Of a stretch of 64,000 nucleotides of DNA, positions 1 to 7,567 are shown piece by piece (position 1 is the first letter of the stretch; each line of letters opens with the position of its first letter). This stretch comes from an uncultured Bacteroidales bacterium (GTDB taxonomy: Bacteria; Bacteroidota; Bacteroidia; Bacteroidales; P3). The translations under genes and the position numbers were made by a program. The notes beneath the pieces were generated by a model. It was not told the DNA's origin and made no database searches. It worked only from the letters and a program-made list of their open reading frames with translations. The stretch lies in contig CALUMK010000003.1 of the NCBI GenBank assembly GCA_944321735.1, positions 79,048-143,047 on the forward strand, given 5' to 3'.

Positions 1-437
1 ATGCCGGAATAGGATTGGCCCAATGGCAACAGGCAGCGGTAGTATTCTTCGAAAGCGGCCGCGTATCCGGGAAAAGTGATGCCTTGGAAGTCGTCCCGGC
101 AGAAAATCCTGACCTTGGGCTTGTAATGGTCTTGGAGCACCAAGTCGCTGGCCCAGTAGCAGACATCCTTGCGGACGGGCTGGGGCTGGCGTTGGTAGGG
201 ATGCTTGAGCAGGATGCGGATCATTTCCAGTCGCAGATACTCTTCCAACTGGAGCTGCTCCAATTCGGCCACCCTGGCCGGGTTGTATTCGATCCGGCCT
301 TTGCCGCAGCGCAGTACCGTCCGGCTGTTTTGCTCCTCGGTTCTCAACGCGCATAGCTTGTGGCTGCAATAGACATTGAACAGCAGAGGCTCGGTCAGGA
401 ACCAGTTTTCGGCAATATGGCGGAATCTTTCTTCCAT
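1..437 (-). CDS. DUF2201-like putative metallopeptidase, N-terminal part (runs off the left edge)
   Basis: Translated from a minus-strand ATG at 437, this frame stays open to the window edge (145 codons). It begins MEERFRHIAENWFLTEPLLF. Features typical of the predicted VWA-like metallopeptidase family DUF2201 follow: a YNP segment near residue 50, LEMIRILLKHPYQR near residues 70-83, and an ASD motif near residue 97. In other genomes this family is often next to a MoxR-type AAA ATPase; here the expected partner would lie outside the window. No function has been established for the family that I can apply. The start codon lies inside the first copy of a 70-bp tandem repeat, so the same Met-Glu-Glu-Arg-Phe-Arg start is present upstream in other frames, where one copy hits a stop at once. 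Family assignment is from remembered motifs and is moderately sure. Confidence 0.7.
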   Translation of the reverse strand, partial: MEERFRHIAENWFLTEPLLFNVYCSHKLCALRTEEQNSRTVLRCGKGRIEYNPARVAELEQLQLEEYLRLEMIRILLKHPYQRQPQPVRKDVCYWASDLVLQDHYKPKVRIFCRDDFQGITFPGYAAAFEEYYRCLLPLGQSYSG

Positions 438-703
438 GCAGGTGGTTTTGAGTGCTTTTCCCGTTTCGGAGGCCGATGCCGAGCCTTTCAGCGGAATCTT
501 TCTTCCATGCAGATGGCTTTGAACGCTTTTCCCGTTTCAGAGGCGATGCCAAGCCTTTCAGCGGAATCTTTCTTCCATGCAGATGGCTTTGAACGCTTTT
601 CCCGTTTCAGAGGCGATACCGAGCCTTTCAGCGGAATCTTTCTTCCGTTCAGATGGGCTTTGAACGCATCTGCCTTTTGGGAAGCCGATGCCAGGCCGTT
701 TGG
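421..703. repeat. Tandem repeat, about 70 bp unit, three close copies plus one degenerate copy
   Basis: Units run 421-491 (71 bp), 492-561 (70 bp), 562-631 (70 bp) and a decayed copy from 632 to about 703. Each begins CGGAATCTTTCTTCC. Units 2 and 3 are almost identical; unit 1 differs at several positions and carries the start codon of the minus-strand gene. Because 70 is not a multiple of three, the copied start codons fall in different frames. The unit covers the first six codons plus about 50 bp of upstream DNA, so the array looks like duplication of a translation-start region. Confidence 0.9.
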
Positions 704-834
704 CGACCTGCTTGTGGCTGCGGTTGGCGATGGCTCGGTTTCCGGATTGAAAAGCAGCGCGAAAGTAATGAAATTGCCCGATTGTTGATAAATCGGGGAC
801 GGGCGGGCGCTTCCGGGGCTTGCAGAAACCGGCA
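704..834. other. Intergenic DNA, no gene seen
   Basis: This belongs to the 669-bp gap between the DUF2201-like gene and the serine dehydratase gene. Open frames on both strands here look like no protein I know and have low-complexity composition. A minus-strand element resembling a -7 box (TACTTTCG on the complement of 760-767) could serve the DUF2201-like gene, but no good -33 box goes with it. Confidence 0.5.
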
Positions 835-866
835 TTTGCAGTAATTTCGCAAACTGTGTAAATTTG
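835..866 (+). promoter_or_regulatory. Bacteroidales-type promoter for the serine dehydratase gene
   Basis: TTTG at 835-838 is followed after 20 nt by TAAATTTG at 859-866. This fits the -33/-7 consensus of the Bacteroidetes primary sigma factor (TTTG and TAnnTTTG). Transcription from here would leave a leader of roughly 235 nt before the ATG at 1107. Confidence 0.7.
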
Positions 867-1106
867 CCTTGTTGGATGTTAAAAGCAAGGTTTCCAATTT
901 TTTTGCCGCTTCTTCAGGAGGAGTTGAGGTAGTCTGCTTTTGGCATCGGACTACATTCACTCCATCGAACCGGAGCGGGAATTTCTGTTGAGGAAGACCG
1001 ATTTTGGCATCGAACGCTTTTGTTGCGACCTTTTAGGCATCGCATGTTTGATAGGCGCGGCGCGGGCGTGAACGCAAATAAAGACTTGATCGCAAAAAGA
1101 CATCCG
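867..1106 (+). other. Long 5' leader of sdaA with short repeats
   Basis: No riboswitch class is recognised here. Near the start a short dyad (CCTTG at 868-872 with CAAGG downstream) is followed by a run of T residues just after 895, which could be a weak attenuator. TTTTGGCATCG occurs at 938-948 and 1002-1012, and a near-copy with one inserted A at 1032-1043. Upstream in-frame start codons exist, but their translation does not resemble serine dehydratases. Confidence 0.4.
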
Positions 1107-2333
1107 ATGAAAAGTATTTGCCAAATCTACAAGATAGGGAACGGCCCTTCCAGCAGCCATACGATGGGACCCATGCGAGCCGCTACGGTCTTCAAGAGAA
1201 GATATCCGGATGCCGACCGTTATTCGGTGAGCCTTTACGGAAGCCTGGCTGCCACGGGCAAGGGACACCTTACCAACGAGACCTTGATGCATGTGATGGG
1301 CGAGGACAAGCTGACGATTCTCGAATACCCGGGGATTTTTCTTCCGGAGCATCCTAATGGGATGATTTTTCAAGCCTATAATGCCGAGAACGAGACGATT
1401 GGGGATTGGACGGTGTTCAGCGTGGGGGGCGGAGATATTCGCGAGAAGGGGTCGAACGAGATTTTCCTGGAAGAGGGCAGTCCTTATTCGAACGAGGAAA
1501 TCTACGAGTTGCATACGATGAGTGATATCCTGCATTGGTGTCGCAAGAACGGGCGGACGTTGTGGGAATATGTGGATTTGCATGAGAAGCCGGGCTATTT
1601 GGAATATTTGCACGAGGTGTGGGAGGAAATGAAGCAGAGCGTGCAGAACGGCTTGGTGCATGAGGGGATGCTGCCGGGCGGCTTGCACCTGCAGCGCAAG
1701 GCGGCGCAGTACCATATCAAGGCGCAGGGCTATGACAAGTCTTTGCGCAACCGAGGGTATGTGTTCAGTTATGCGTTGGCGGTGGCCGAGGAGAACGCGG
1801 CGGGAGGCCGGATCGTGACGGCGCCTACCTGCGGCTCGGCGGCGGTATTGCCGGCTGTGATGTATCATTGCGTCAAGAATTACGGTATTGCCGAGGAGAG
1901 GGTGATCCGGGGGCTTGCCACGGCAGGGCTGATTGCCAATATTGTAAAGACAAACGCTTCGATTTCAGGGGCCGAGGTGGGATGCCAAGGCGAAATCGGA
2001 GTGGCTTGCGCCATTGCCAGCGGTGCGGCCAACCAGATTTTCGGCGGGACCACTTACCAGATTGAATATGCGGCTGAAATGGGCTTGGAACACCATCTTG
2101 GCATGACCTGCGACCCTATGTGCGGATTGGTGCAGATACCTTGCATCGAGCGTTGTGCTTTTGCGGCGGTGCGGGCCTTGGATGCCAATACCTATGCGAG
2201 CCTGTCGGATGGGCGGCATCGGGTGAGCTTCGACGAGGTGGTGGCGGTGATGAAGCAGACGGGGCATGATTTGCCGAGTTTGTATAAGGAGACGAGTATG
2301 GGGGGGTTGGCGTTGATGAATTCGGAATACTAG
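1107..2333 (+). CDS. sdaA: L-serine ammonia-lyase (iron-sulfur serine dehydratase)
   Basis: Converts L-serine to pyruvate and ammonia in the cytosol, using a 4Fe-4S cluster instead of PLP. The 408-residue product starts MKSICQIYKIGNG and has the N-terminal signature GPSSSHTMGP (residues 13-22), typical of the beta domain. The cluster-binding region is seen in APTCGSAAV near residue 240 and in MTCDPMCG at about 333-340, with further cysteines shortly after. Alpha and beta domains are in one chain, as is usual in Gram-negative bacteria. A longer in-frame start at 1020 would add 29 residues unlike the family, so 1107 is chosen. It has its own promoter with a long leader and ends directly at a large palindrome. 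Identification is firm. Confidence 0.95.
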   Translation: MKSICQIYKIGNGPSSSHTMGPMRAATVFKRRYPDADRYSVSLYGSLAATGKGHLTNETLMHVMGEDKLTILEYPGIFLPEHPNGMIFQAYNAENETIGDWTVFSVGGGDIREKGSNEIFLEEGSPYSNEEIYELHTMSDILHWCRKNGRTLWEYVDLHEKPGYLEYLHEVWEEMKQSVQNGLVHEGMLPGGLHLQRKAAQYHIKAQGYDKSLRNRGYVFSYALAVAEENAAGGRIVTAPTCGSAAVLPAVMYHCVKNYGIAEERVIRGLATAGLIANIVKTNASISGAEVGCQGEIGVACAIASGAANQIFGGTTYQIEYAAEMGLEHHLGMTCDPMCGLVQIPCIERCAFAAVRALDANTYASLSDGRHRVSFDEVVAVMKQTGHDLPSLYKETSMGGLALMNSEY

Positions 2334-2456
2334 GTGGCGGGTGATAACGGGAAATCTGCTTCATTGCCAAGGGTTCAGGCTTGGTCACGTACCTAAGTAC
2401 GCTCCCGCGCCTTCACCCTTGGCGGCTTTGCATCTTGCCCGTTCTGACCCGCCACC
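2333..2456. repeat. 124-nt imperfect palindrome (large hairpin or cruciform)
   Basis: The two halves mirror each other in register around the centre GTACCTAAGTAC (2389-2400). The outer arms GGTGGCGGGT (2333-2342) and ACCCGCCACC (2447-2456) are perfect. Inner paired blocks are AACGGG/CCCGTT, GCCAAGGGT (2366-2374)/ACCCTTGGC (2415-2423) and AGGC/GCCT. By hand, roughly 70% of positions pair, with no need for gaps. It starts at the last base of the sdaA stop codon. It has no T-run, so it is not a standard intrinsic terminator. Confidence 0.85.
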
Positions 2457-2598
2457 GGGGAGTGTGGTTAGCGCATTGCAGCCTGGCGGTTCTGCCGCTC
2501 CGCTTTTAATATCGCAAGGCTCAGTGGGTGCGGATTGGATTTTGATGATAGGATGTCCGGCGATGCGGAAGTGCAGCCAGATGTTAAAAGGATAGCTT

Positions 2599-3252
2599 AT
2601 GGACGATGATTTTTGCTTGCTGCCGGAGGATTTGTCGGAATATATAGAGGAACATACTTCGCCGGTGGAAGCCTTGCTTTCGGCTTTGGACCGGGATACG
2701 CATGTCAACGTGCTATGCCCCAGGATGCTGTCGGGGGCTTATCAAGGCAAGCTGCTGGAGTTCCTGAGCCGGATGATTGCGCCGGAAAGGATTCTGGAAG
2801 TAGGGACCTATACCGGTTATTCGGCCATTTGCCTGGCCAAGGGCTTGAAGCCGGGGGGGCGTCTGCTGACGATAGAACATAATCCGGAACTGGAGGAGCG
2901 TATCCGGGCGTATCTGGGAAAGGCGGGCTTGTCGGATATGGTGGAACTGCGGATAGGCGAGGCGGCGGAACTGCTGCCGGAATTGCCCGAAGCGGGTTTC
3001 GACTTGGTGTTTCTGGATGCTGACAAGGCGCATTACGCGGAGTATTACCCGTTGTTGAAGCGGGTGCTGAAGCCGGGTGGCTGGCTGTTGATAGACAATG
3101 TGCTGTGGAACGGCAAGGTGTGGTCGGCCGATGCCAAGGACAAGGATACAAGGGCTGTGCGCGATTTGAACCGCATGGTGCTGGAAGACCCGGAAGTGGA
3201 AAACGTGTTGTTGCCGGTCCGGGATGGAATCAACATCGTGAGGAAATTGTAG
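2599..3252 (+). CDS. SAM-dependent O-methyltransferase, catechol/caffeoyl-CoA type
   Basis: A 217-residue class I methyltransferase of the YrrM/caffeoyl-CoA O-methyltransferase-like family. The SAM-binding loop is EVGTYTGYSA (residues 67-76), an acidic residue follows beta strand 2 (TIEHNPE), and the metal/catalytic region is LVFLDADKAHY followed by IDNVLWNG. These aspartates and the asparagine normally hold a divalent cation that positions the hydroxyl being methylated. The substrate cannot be told from sequence; such enzymes methylate small catechols, and some related proteins modify tRNA. It stands alone on the plus strand, downstream of the palindrome and 105 nt before the DUF2461 gene. 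The fold assignment is firm, the substrate unknown. Confidence 0.88.
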   Translation: MDDDFCLLPEDLSEYIEEHTSPVEALLSALDRDTHVNVLCPRMLSGAYQGKLLEFLSRMIAPERILEVGTYTGYSAICLAKGLKPGGRLLTIEHNPELEERIRAYLGKAGLSDMVELRIGEAAELLPELPEAGFDLVFLDADKAHYAEYYPLLKRVLKPGGWLLIDNVLWNGKVWSADAKDKDTRAVRDLNRMVLEDPEVENVLLPVRDGINIVRKL

Positions 3253-3357
3253 GCTGCTTGACTATTATTTTGGGGATTTCCTGCGGGAAGCGGGGCCGTG
3301 GATACCGGTTCGCCCGTTCGGATTCCCAAGGACGTATATTTTGGAATCGGGATTACT

Positions 3358-4116
3358 ATGAAAACGAAACAGGAAAGGACTGGGAAGAAGTCTCTGTCCG
3401 GGCTTTCCGCAAAAACGGAAGCCAAACAGCAAGATGTCATGGCAGGGCTGCCTTCGGTGCAGGGCGTGCTGGATTTCCTGCGGCTTTTGTCGAGGAACAA
3501 CGACCGCGACTGGTTTACCGAAAACAAGGCTTTGTATTTGGAAAACAAGGCCAAGGTGGAGAACCTGATCGCTTGGCTTGTGCCTAAGATGCAGGCGTTC
3601 GACAAGGAACTGAGGTTCGTTGACCCCAAGAAATGCCTGTACCGGATTTACCGGGATATCCGTTTTTCGCCCGATAAACGGCCTTATAAGGACTATATGG
3701 GCATCGGTATCTCCCGGCAGGGACGGCATGGGATGTGCTCGGGTTATTATATTCATCTCCAGCCGGGAGAATGCATCTGCGGGGCAGGTGTTTACGGCCT
3801 TGAACCGGAAAAGCTCAAGAAGGTGCGCGACGGGATTTATTTCCAGTCGGCCCGTCTGCGGCAGATTCTCGATGCGCCGGCAGTGCGCAAATTGTACGGG
3901 GGGGCGATGGCCGAATCGGCGAGGATGAAAGTGCCGCCTAAGGGCTACGACAAGAATTTCCCGGACATAGACTTGTTGAAGTACCATTACTATTTTCTGG
4001 AACGTCCGATACCGGATGCCGAAGTGGAGTCGCCGGATTTCGCTTGGCATCTGCTGGAGAGTTTGGAAGCCGCTTCGGAATTCAACCGTTTTCTGAACGA
4101 GGCTTTGGATTTCTGA
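3358..4116 (+). CDS. DUF2461 family protein (TIGR02453-like)
   Basis: A 252-residue protein of unknown function. Family hallmarks are FLRLLSRNNDRDWFTENK near residues 40-57, the central YRIYRDIRFSPDKRPYKDY block, GYYIHLQPGE, and KVPPKGYDKNFPDIDLLKYH in the C-terminal half. The start at 3358 (MKTKQERTGKK) is preferred; an upstream GTG at 3298 would add 20 residues not expected in the family. The Lys/Gln-rich N-terminal 35 residues are probably flexible. No signal peptide or membrane segment is seen, so it is likely cytosolic. Neighbouring genes give no functional hint. Confidence 0.88.
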   Translation: MKTKQERTGKKSLSGLSAKTEAKQQDVMAGLPSVQGVLDFLRLLSRNNDRDWFTENKALYLENKAKVENLIAWLVPKMQAFDKELRFVDPKKCLYRIYRDIRFSPDKRPYKDYMGIGISRQGRHGMCSGYYIHLQPGECICGAGVYGLEPEKLKKVRDGIYFQSARLRQILDAPAVRKLYGGAMAESARMKVPPKGYDKNFPDIDLLKYHYYFLERPIPDAEVESPDFAWHLLESLEAASEFNRFLNEALDF

Positions 4117-4274
4117 CAGGATCCCCTACGCTGTTTTCCCGCTGTTCACGGTCTGTCCGAGGATTGCGTTCGGCGGTATTCACAATCTGTGGCGATAGCC
4201 TGTCCGGTTTCACCGGGGGAAGGCTCGTTTCCGGCAAGCCCGGACCTTGCTACCTGTTTATGGAAGCCTTTAAC

Positions 4275-4291
4275 AAACTTTAGGAAAGTTT
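4275..4291. promoter_or_regulatory. Perfect 7-bp inverted repeat upstream of recA, candidate operator
   Basis: AAACTTT at 4275-4281, spacer AGG, then AAAGTTT at 4285-4291. It lies about 26 nt before the -7 box of recA, so it overlaps where the -33 region would be. That is a sensible place for a repressor site controlling a DNA-damage gene, but the binding protein is unknown. Confidence 0.5.
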
Positions 4292-4316
4292 AAGCTATTT
4301 TAAGGAATAGAAGATG

Positions 4317-4324
4317 TACCTTTG
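4317..4324 (+). promoter_or_regulatory. -7 promoter box of recA
   Basis: TACCTTTG matches TAnnTTTG exactly and lies 26 nt before the recA ATG. No TTTG is found at the right distance upstream; the expected -33 position falls beside the inverted repeat at 4275-4291, so the promoter may be weak without activation or relief of repression. Confidence 0.6.
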
Positions 4325-4350
4325 GGGCATCAAAAGAGAAAGGAAGACTT

Positions 4351-5430
4351 ATGGCAAAGAAAGACGAAAAAGAAGAAGGCAAGCCTTCTGTGGCTAACGA
4401 GAAGCTCAAAGCGCTCCAGTTGACGCTTGACAAGATAGAGAAATCCTACGGCAAAGGAGCCGTCATGAAGCTGGGGGACAACCCGGCGATTGAAAACATA
4501 GACGTGATTTCCACCGGTTCTATCGGCGTGGATAACGCGCTCGGGGTGGGCGGTTTTCCCAAAGGACGTATCATCGAGATTTACGGTCCGGAGTCTTCAG
4601 GTAAGACCACCTTGGCCATCCACGCCATTGCCGAAGCGCAGAAGAAAGGCGGGATTGCGGCTTTCATCGATGCCGAACACGCCTTCGACCCGGCTTATGC
4701 CCAGAAATTGGGGGTCAATACCAATGATTTGTTGGTGGCTCAGCCCGACAATGGGGAACAGGCGCTGGAAATCGCAGACAACCTGATCCGTTCGGGGGCG
4801 ATCGATATCATCGTCATAGACTCGGTGGCCGCTTTGACACCCCGTAGCGAAATCGAGGGCGAGATGGGCGATTCCAAAGTGGGCTTGCATGCCCGTCTGA
4901 TGTCGCAGGCATTGCGGAAACTGACTTCGACCATCAGCAAGACCGGTTGCTGCTGCATCTTCATCAACCAGCTACGCGAGAAAATCGGGGTCATGTTCGG
5001 CAATCCCGAAACGACTACGGGAGGTAATGCCTTGAAGTTCTATGCTTCGGTTCGTATCGATATCCGCCGGATTTCTTCCATCAAGGACGGGGACAATGTG
5101 ATTGGGAACCGTGTCAAGGTCAAGGTGGTCAAGAACAAGGTTTCTCCTCCATTCCGTCAGGCTGAATTCGACTTGCTCTACGGGCAAGGGATTTCCAAAA
5201 TCGGCGAAATCATCGATTTGGGCGTGGATTTGGGCGTGCTCAAGAAGAGCGGTTCCTGGTTCAGCTATAACGATACCAAGCTCGGTCAAGGCCGGGATGC
5301 GGTCAAGCAGCTGCTGCAGGATAATCCGGAATTGAGCGAGGAACTGGAATCCAAGGTTCGGGAAATGCTCAGGCACAAGGATGAAGAGGGTAAGCCGGGT
5401 GCGGTTGCCGCGGCACCGGAAGCGGAGTAG
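4351..5430 (+). CDS. recA: Recombinase A
   Basis: The central homologous-recombination protein, forming ATP-dependent filaments on single-stranded DNA. The 359-residue product has Walker [10 protein letters not shown] (79-87), the acidic loop [10 protein letters not shown], Walker [11 protein letters not shown], and the L2-region signature [18 protein letters not shown]. The first 20 residues are a charged extension ([11 protein letters not shown]) and the C-terminus ends in an acidic and alanine-rich tail, both common in RecA. It has its own promoter and a dyad close to it. No intein or interruption is present. Confidence 0.98.
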   Translation: MAKKDEKEEGKPSVANEKLKALQLTLDKIEKSYGKGAVMKLGDNPAIENIDVISTGSIGVDNALGVGGFPKGRIIEIYGPESSGKTTLAIHAIAEAQKKGGIAAFIDAEHAFDPAYAQKLGVNTNDLLVAQPDNGEQALEIADNLIRSGAIDIIVIDSVAALTPRSEIEGEMGDSKVGLHARLMSQALRKLTSTISKTGCCCIFINQLREKIGVMFGNPETTTGGNALKFYASVRIDIRRISSIKDGDNVIGNRVKVKVVKNKVSPPFRQAEFDLLYGQGISKIGEIIDLGVDLGVLKKSGSWFSYNDTKLGQGRDAVKQLLQDNPELSEELESKVREMLRHKDEEGKPGAVAAAPEAE

Positions 5431-5532
5431 TCCGAGGCCGGTTCATCCTGAGCGCATACTGGGCTTTTTTGCCGGTGTGCGATGGAAGGAGTTCCTTGAA
5501 TTGCTTATAGGTTTGTCAAAAATGGATTTTGT

Positions 5533-5787
5533 ATGTGGTGGACAGTGCTTTTGCTGACAGTGGTCTTGGTGGCTTTGTGCGTGGCAGGTTTGGCTGTCAA
5601 GATTCTGTTCAAGAAGAACGGGCAGTTTTCGCATCGTTGCGCGATGTCGGAATTGGGAGAAGGGCATCGTTGCGGCAATTGCTCTTCCACGGGGCGGCAT
5701 GAGGACTGTCCTAATTTCCAGTTGCATCATGGGGATACGGCCAGCCGGGCCGCCAAGGCTTTGGAGTTGGCCAAGGACGGGTTGTGA
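5533..5787 (+). CDS. Small single-pass membrane protein with a Cys-containing tail
   Basis: An 84-residue product beginning MWWTVLLLTVVLVALCVAGL, a single hydrophobic helix, followed by the segment VKILFKKNGQFSHRC. Similar short membrane proteins with a FKKNGxF motif after one helix are common in Bacteroidetes, where the tail often begins with a conserved Asn/His stretch. Here the tail instead carries three further cysteines (HRCGNC and EDCPNF), which could bind a metal or form disulfides. The orientation is not certain. It sits between recA and the aminopeptidase gene on the same strand. Function is unknown, but the composition and start look like those of a real gene. Confidence 0.65.
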   Translation: MWWTVLLLTVVLVALCVAGLAVKILFKKNGQFSHRCAMSELGEGHRCGNCSSTGRHEDCPNFQLHHGDTASRAAKALELAKDGL

Positions 5788-5979
5788 GAAAGGCATGATG
5801 CCGAATAGGCGGTAATTTCGATTACGGCCCTGCAAATCGAGGCCTTTTGAGGCTTTTGCCAGGGCAGGATTTCGAATGGACAGAAACTTCGATTACGGCA
5901 GGAAGTCTTGGGATTGCGGCAGAAATCCTTTGAAGTTGTGAATCCTGAGGCTTCCTTTTTGCTGCAGCTTAATATTGAA
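5788..5979 (+). other. Gap between small membrane protein gene and aminopeptidase gene
   Basis: 192 bp without a convincing gene. The 12-mer TTCGATTACGGC occurs twice, once near 5816 and once near 5888. No TAnnTTTG box is seen. Confidence 0.4.
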
Positions 5980-7392
5980 ATGACAATGAAAACAAAGAAA
6001 GCGTCTATACTTTTGTTCCGTCGCGATTTGCTGGCCAAGGTCTCCTTGCTGGAGCAGGAAGAAATCTCCTATTTGAAAGACCGGGCGGAAGATGGCAAGG
6101 ATTTTTGCTATATCCCAGTGCCGGAAGCCCGTTTCATCGTGCTTTGGCCGAAGGATGCCGATACCATGCCGCAAGGCGAGCTGTTGGAAAAGATCAGGGT
6201 TACAGCATCCCGGATATTGGACAAGATGAGGGACGAGAAGATCTTCAAGACTACGGTAGTGGATCATTCCTGGCAATCGGCCGAAGGGGTCTCTGCTTTT
6301 ATGGAAGGCTTGTATCTGGGGGCTTATCGGTTTGATACGTTCAAGAAAGAAAAGAAGGAGAAATTCAGCTTCAATCTGGAATCCGACACCCTCGATGCCA
6401 AGGCTTTGGGGCGGATAGAAGATGTCTGCAAGGAAGTGAACCGCAGCAAATACCTGATTGATTTGCCTTTTTCGGCTCTCAATGCAAAGCAATTGGGCGA
6501 ATGGGCCGAAAAAGATGCCGAAGACTTGGGTATCAAAGTGGAGGTCTGGCCGTATGCCAAGATAGAGAAAGCGGGCATGGGCGGTCTTTTGGGCGTGAAC
6601 CAAGGGAGCGTGGACAAGGCTACCTTTACGGAGATGCGTTACAAACCGGCCAAAGCGGTCAATAAGAAGCCGATAGTATTGGTTGGCAAGGGCATTGTGT
6701 TCGATGCCGGAGGGATGAACATCAAGACCGGTTCGTATATGGACGATATGAAGACGGATATGGCCGGAGCGGCTTTAGCCATGGGCATTATCCGGGCGGC
6801 TGCCCGCCTGCGTCTGCCATTGTACATCGTGGCTCTCTTGCCGGCTACCGACAACCGTCTCAACGGCAATGCCTTGGTTTGCGGGGATGTGATTACGATG
6901 TACGACGGTACGACGGTCGAGATTACCAATACCGATGCGGAGGGCAGGCTTTTGCTGGCCGATGCGGTCGCGTACGCCACCGCCGAGTATTCTCCGATGT
7001 TGACGGTTTCGATGGCAACCCTGACCGGAGCGGCTTCTCGTGCCTTGGGTTCGCAGGGAATAGCGGCCATGCAACAGGGCGCGGATCAATATGTCGATGC
7101 CTTGCTTCAAAGCGGGGAGAGGGTCCATGAGCGGCTTTGTTTCTTCCCGATGTGGAAAGAATACGACAAGGAGCTGGATTCGGATGTGGCCGATATAAAG
7201 AACTGCGGGAACGGTCCTGCCGGGATGATCACGGCGGCCAAATTCGTGCAGTATTTTGCCAAAGAGACGCCCTTTCTGCATTTGGATGTGGCCGGGGTTG
7301 AGTTCCTGCATAAGAAGGATGCTTATCGCGGGCCGGGAGCAACTGCTTTCGGGATTCGTATGGTGCTGGATTTCTTGCAAAAGCTTTGCTAA
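5980..7392 (+). CDS. Leucyl aminopeptidase, M17 family
   Basis: A cytosolic dimetal exopeptidase that removes N-terminal residues from peptides. The 470-residue product has the M17 signature NTDAEGRLLLAD at about residues 317-328 and the metal/catalytic stretch VGKGIVFDAGGMNIKTG, followed by MKTDMAGAA. These contain the lysine, the aspartates and the glutamate that bind the two metals. The N-terminal third is divergent, as is usual in the family. The start is MTMKTKK at 5980 (or the next Met at 5986); a start at 5908 would add 24 residues without support. The ATGACAATG start context closely resembles that of the next gene. Length fits the family. Confidence 0.93.
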   Translation: MTMKTKKASILLFRRDLLAKVSLLEQEEISYLKDRAEDGKDFCYIPVPEARFIVLWPKDADTMPQGELLEKIRVTASRILDKMRDEKIFKTTVVDHSWQSAEGVSAFMEGLYLGAYRFDTFKKEKKEKFSFNLESDTLDAKALGRIEDVCKEVNRSKYLIDLPFSALNAKQLGEWAEKDAEDLGIKVEVWPYAKIEKAGMGGLLGVNQGSVDKATFTEMRYKPAKAVNKKPIVLVGKGIVFDAGGMNIKTGSYMDDMKTDMAGAALAMGIIRAAARLRLPLYIVALLPATDNRLNGNALVCGDVITMYDGTTVEITNTDAEGRLLLADAVAYATAEYSPMLTVSMATLTGAASRALGSQGIAAMQQGADQYVDALLQSGERVHERLCFFPMWKEYDKELDSDVADIKNCGNGPAGMITAAKFVQYFAKETPFLHLDVAGVEFLHKKDAYRGPGATAFGIRMVLDFLQKLC

Positions 7393-7567
7393 CAAGTGAG
7401 TTGCGTCTGGGATTCTGTTTGCCTTCTTGGTTTTTGGAAGAGGATATCGTAGGGAGAGGGGAATTCCGCTTCCCGGCTTGAAAGATTTCTGTGGAAAGAA
7501 TCCGTTTGGGGTTCTGGGCGGTAATGTGAGGATGTTTTTGACGTGGGTACAGTTGATATTGAAAGAG

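Noticed and set aside
421-703. Possible CRISPR array
   Set aside because: The 70-bp units are head-to-tail with no unique spacers, so this is a simple tandem repeat.
649-960. Open frame of 103 codons on the minus strand between the first two genes
   Set aside because: No similarity to any protein I know, basic low-complexity composition, and it overlaps the tandem repeat and sdaA promoter.
2341-2595. Short plus-strand frame after sdaA
   Set aside because: It lies inside the 124-nt palindrome and encodes an unlikely composition; the palindrome explains the sequence.
4044-4283. Plus-strand frame overlapping the DUF2461 end and recA upstream region
   Set aside because: Mostly overlaps a real gene in another frame, and covers the recA operator region; no sign of selection.
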